Shown here one piece after another: positions 61,571 through 64,000 of a stretch of 64,000 bases of DNA (its first letter is position 1; the number at the start of each line of letters is the position of its first letter). This stretch comes from Microbacterium sp. ET2 (lineage in GTDB: Bacteria > Actinomycetota > Actinomycetes > Actinomycetales > Microbacteriaceae), in assembly GCF_030347395.1 (NCBI RefSeq), contig NZ_CP128170.1, positions 806,001 to 870,000 on the forward strand, given 5' to 3'. The notes below the pieces were generated by a model. That model did not search any database. It was not told the DNA's origin and worked only from the letters and a program-made list of their open reading frames with translations. Position numbers and translations under genes: made by a program.

Positions 61571-63046
61571 TCACCCGCCCGCATGCTGCCGAAGCCACGG
61601 CAGCGGGTCGATCGGCGTGGTGCCGTTCATGAGCAGCTCGAAGTGCGTGTGCGCGCCGAACGAGCGACCGGTGTTGCCGGTGCGACCGAGGACGGTGCCG
61701 ACCGTGACCTGCTGACCCGGGACGACCTGCATCGAGCCGTACTCCATGTGCGCGTAGTGGCTGGAGACCAGCTGGCCGTCCACGACGTGGTCGATGATGA
61801 CGTGCACGCCGTAGGCGCCACCCGACTCGCTCGCCACTCGCACGGTGCCGTCGGCGATCGCCTGGATCGGTGATCCGGCGCCGGGGATGAAGTCCAGACC
61901 CTCGTGCATCTTCCCCGAGCGCATGCCGAAGCCGTAGCTGATGGGCACGCCGACCGCGAAGGGCCACTGGATGGCGGCGGTGGGGTCGTTGACGTAGAAG
62001 TTCGAGAAGTTCGTGATTCCCGACGCCGCGGCCAGGTCGGCCACCGTCACCGTCTCGTAGCTCTCGCCTCGGGCGATCTGGGCGTTCTCGGTGGTGGCCG
62101 GAGCCACGTAGGCCTGGATCTCGTCGGGGTCGACCGAGAGGTCGGTCGACGCCGGTGCCATCGTGGAGAGCGAGGCCGATTCGGCGCCGGTGGCCGCAGC
62201 CACGGCCTGGGCGGGCGTCGTCGTGGCGACGGCGAGGAGACCGACGATCCCCATCACGCTCACCGAGAAGGAGGCCGTGGCGGCGCGACGGAACGCCGCT
62301 CCGCGTCCCGGGCGACGGCGACGAGCGGCCGCGACGTGGGCGGCGATGTCGGGGGCCGGCGGTGCAGCGTCGCTGTCGACCGGGCCGTCGTCGTCGGCAG
62401 CGGCGTTCTGCACCGGTGTCTCGCCGGTGAAGCAGAACAGTCGCGCGGCGGCTTCGAACTCGTCGTCCGGGTGAACGGCAGCGTCGGGGATGTCGTCCGC
62501 ATCCGGGGTCGGAGCCTCGTCGGCGACCGAGTGACCCATGGGCGGCTCGAGAAGGCGGAAGGGTCCGGTCGTCGTGGACGCGTCGAAGAGGATCGCGCCG
62601 GCACCACCGGTGAAGGTGGCCGGGGACTCGGGATGCTCGGGATCCGCACCCTCCGCTTCGGCTGTGTCGGTGTCGGTGTCGGTCGACGATCCCTCCGCCC
62701 AGGCCTCGGGCACCTCGGTGACGCTCGCCTGGGCAACGGGGGCGGACTCTGCGGGCGTCGCCGTCACCGATGAAGCGGGCGAGTGCGCGACATCCGCGGC
62801 GTCACCGGTCGTCGAGGCGGAGCCGGCAACCGGCACGGCCCCGGTCGAGAACACGGGGTTGATGAGGAACGGCTGAGCGGCTGCCCGGGCGCGCATCGCG
62901 CGGCGGGTCATCGCAGGAGGAGCAGACGAGGGCTCACCGACGGAGGGAACCGTCGTCGTCTCGGCTGGGATCTGAACATCCGCGGGGGAGAGTCGACTCG
63001 ACCGGCGAGTGCGCGGGAGAAGAGCCGAGGAGGAATCGTGGGGCAA
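61571..63046 (-). CDS. M23 family metallopeptidase, membrane-anchored cell-wall hydrolase
   Basis: This protein has up to 491 residues. A long acidic, Pro/Ser/Thr-rich N-terminal region (to about 235) is followed by a basic RRRRPGRGAAFRR stretch and one membrane helix (FSVSVMGIVGLLAVATTT). The exported C-terminal LytM domain has metal motifs H-x3-D in MHEGLDFIPG and HxH in HTHFELLMNG, with YAHMEYG between. It should cleave peptidoglycan cross-bridges. The start is uncertain: the frame opens with TTG at 63046, and the first ATG is at 62911, neither with a good ribosome site. A GTG-led ORF in another frame just upstream (63128) raises the possibility of an N-terminal frameshift. Confidence 0.85.
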   Translation of the reverse strand: MPHDSSSALLPRTRRSSRLSPADVQIPAETTTVPSVGEPSSAPPAMTRRAMRARAAAQPFLINPVFSTGAVPVAGSASTTGDAADVAHSPASSVTATPAESAPVAQASVTEVPEAWAEGSSTDTDTDTAEAEGADPEHPESPATFTGGAGAILFDASTTTGPFRLLEPPMGHSVADEAPTPDADDIPDAAVHPDDEFEAAARLFCFTGETPVQNAAADDDGPVDSDAAPPAPDIAAHVAAARRRRPGRGAAFRRAATASFSVSVMGIVGLLAVATTTPAQAVAAATGAESASLSTMAPASTDLSVDPDEIQAYVAPATTENAQIARGESYETVTVADLAAASGITNFSNFYVNDPTAAIQWPFAVGVPISYGFGMRSGKMHEGLDFIPGAGSPIQAIADGTVRVASESGGAYGVHVIIDHVVDGQLVSSHYAHMEYGSMQVVPGQQVTVGTVLGRTGNTGRSFGAHTHFELLMNGTTPIDPLPWLRQHAGG

Positions 63047-63213
63047 AACGGGGGCGTGCTTCCGAGTCGTTGCCGCGCATGGGGGTGCACGGCAGGCGGT
63101 CGTTGGGGGATACTTCCGGTTCGGACACCAAAAGTAACGAACGGATAAACACTACCCGGCGACGTCTGGGAATGCCATGTACGACACCGGAGCGCAACCA
63201 CCCACGCGATCGC

Positions 63214-64000
63214 TCAGTCTGTGGTAAGGGAGAGCAGACGCTCGAAGACGCCGGGACCGGCGGCGACTGTGAGGAGCCGCTCCGCGGCATCCGGCATCTC
63301 CACGCGCGCGAACCTCCCGCCCGCCTCGGTCACCAGGAGAGCGCCGGCCGCGAAATCCCACGGCTGCAGTCCGCGTTCGAAGTACCCGTCGAGCCGACCC
63401 GCGGCCACGAAAGCGAGATCGAGTGACGCGGCACCGATACGCCGGATGTCGCGGGCGATCGTCATCGCGCGGCCGACACGTGCGAGGTCGGAGGCATGGG
63501 TCGCGGGGTTGTAACCGAATCCGGTGGCCAGGAGCGCTCCGGCGGCGGCCGGTTCGGCGTTGACGGTCAGCCGGGCTTCGTGCAGCCACGCACCCTCGCC
63601 CTGGGTGGCATGGAAGAGCTCCCCGCTCGCGGGGTTGAAGACGGCGCCGGCGAGGGCATCCCAGTGCTCCGGGTCGCTGCCGCCCGCGACAGCGGCGACG
63701 CTGACCGCGTACGACGGGATGCCGTAGGCGTAATTGACCGTGCCGTCGATCGGATCGATGACCCAGGTGACGTCGGAGTCGCCGCCGTGCGACACCGGCG
63801 CTGCACCCGACTCCTCACCGAGGAAGCCGTCACCCGGGCGCTCGCGGCGGAGCCGATCGCGGATCAGATCCTCGACCTCGCGGTCGGCCTCGGTGACGAT
63901 GTCCGCGAGGGCCGACTTCGTCGCGGCGATCGCGACACCCTCGGTGCGGCGGCGACGGGCGAGCTCCCCGGCCTCCCGGGCGATGTCGACGGCCAGATCG
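63214..64000 (-). CDS. Inositol monophosphatase family protein, 5' end outside window
   Basis: The C-terminal 261 codons are visible and the start codon lies beyond the right edge. The metal-binding motifs of the family are clear: Glu in LGEESGA, DPIDGTVNYAYG, and the C-terminal WDFAAGALLVTEAGG with its Asp. ATKSALADIVTEADREVEDLI corresponds to the first metal-site helix. Members hydrolyse inositol phosphates, histidinol phosphate, PAP or fructose-1,6-bisphosphate. The substrate cannot be chosen from this fragment. Confidence 0.92.
   Translation of the reverse strand, partial: DLAVDIAREAGELARRRRTEGVAIAATKSALADIVTEADREVEDLIRDRLRRERPGDGFLGEESGAAPVSHGGDSDVTWVIDPIDGTVNYAYGIPSYAVSVAAVAGGSDPEHWDALAGAVFNPASGELFHATQGEGAWLHEARLTVNAEPAAAGALLATGFGYNPATHASDLARVGRAMTIARDIRRIGAASLDLAFVAAGRLDGYFERGLQPWDFAAGALLVTEAGGRFARVEMPDAAERLLTVAAGPGVFERLLSLTTD

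Noticed and set aside
63047..63213. Cyclic-di-AMP riboswitch before the M23 gene
   Set aside because: Such switches precede some actinobacterial cell-wall hydrolase genes, but the conserved blocks could not be identified here.

Overview
The window is chromosomal DNA from a high-GC Gram-positive actinobacterium, most likely a Microbacteriaceae member close to Microbacterium (an inference). The support is uniformly high GC, a RamB/AceA/AceB glyoxylate block, murB next to a paired MaoC hydratase, many GTG starts, and several genes whose start codon lies exactly six bases after a TANNNT -10 box (leaderless transcription). I saw no IS element, prophage or CRISPR array. No gene-free stretch exceeds about 280 bases.

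1-19.6 kb, nearly all minus strand: two complete Dpp-type peptide ABC importers with peptidases and amino-acid enzymes between them. Importer 1 (7416 to 1721) continues into a PPOX-type flavoprotein and a truncated Asp-box propeller protein. A second unit (11463 to 7611) encodes an aminotransferase, an LLM flavin oxidoreductase and a DUF885 peptidase, with an Lrp/AsnC regulator upstream. Importer 2 (19000 to 13729) follows a SnoaL-like gene and leads into an M24 Xaa-Pro-type peptidase. Each importer has a perfect hairpin between its binding-protein gene and the membrane/ATPase genes.

19.6-28.1 kb: a catabolic block with a DHDPS-family lyase, a DAO-type FAD dehydrogenase, a [2Fe-2S]/FAD/BFD oxidoreductase, two SDR genes (one lacking the catalytic Tyr/Lys) and a polar amino-acid ABC importer. 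All four intergenic promoter regions of the block carry the same 26-bp element, so it looks like one regulon. The enzyme set resembles hydroxyproline (imino acid) catabolism, but no epimerase is present.

28.1-38.3 kb: an Lrp regulator divergent from alanine dehydrogenase, then a putrescine/GABA operon (gabT, putrescine oxidase, universal stress protein, APC permease, semialdehyde dehydrogenase) divergent from a PucR regulator.

38.3-46.9 kb: a DUF559 nuclease-like gene with a structured palindromic element on each side, then ramB divergent from aceA-aceB, an aspartate-type aminotransferase and a MerA-like flavoprotein.

47-54 kb: murB, two MaoC hydratase subunits, a TauE-type exporter, a DUF2510 membrane protein, a DksA/TraR zinc-finger protein, an epimerase-like SDR, a CNNM/CorC protein, and a Gdx (SugE) guanidinium exporter preceded by a recognisable guanidine-III riboswitch.

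54-64 kb: nitrite uptake and assimilation with siroheme synthesis (nirC-like, nirB, nirD, cysG, hemD, sirB, mostly ATGA-coupled). hemD contains an apparent frameshift near 60100. tRNA-Met(CAT), tRNA-Thr(GGT), an M23 peptidase and a partial inositol monophosphatase gene follow.
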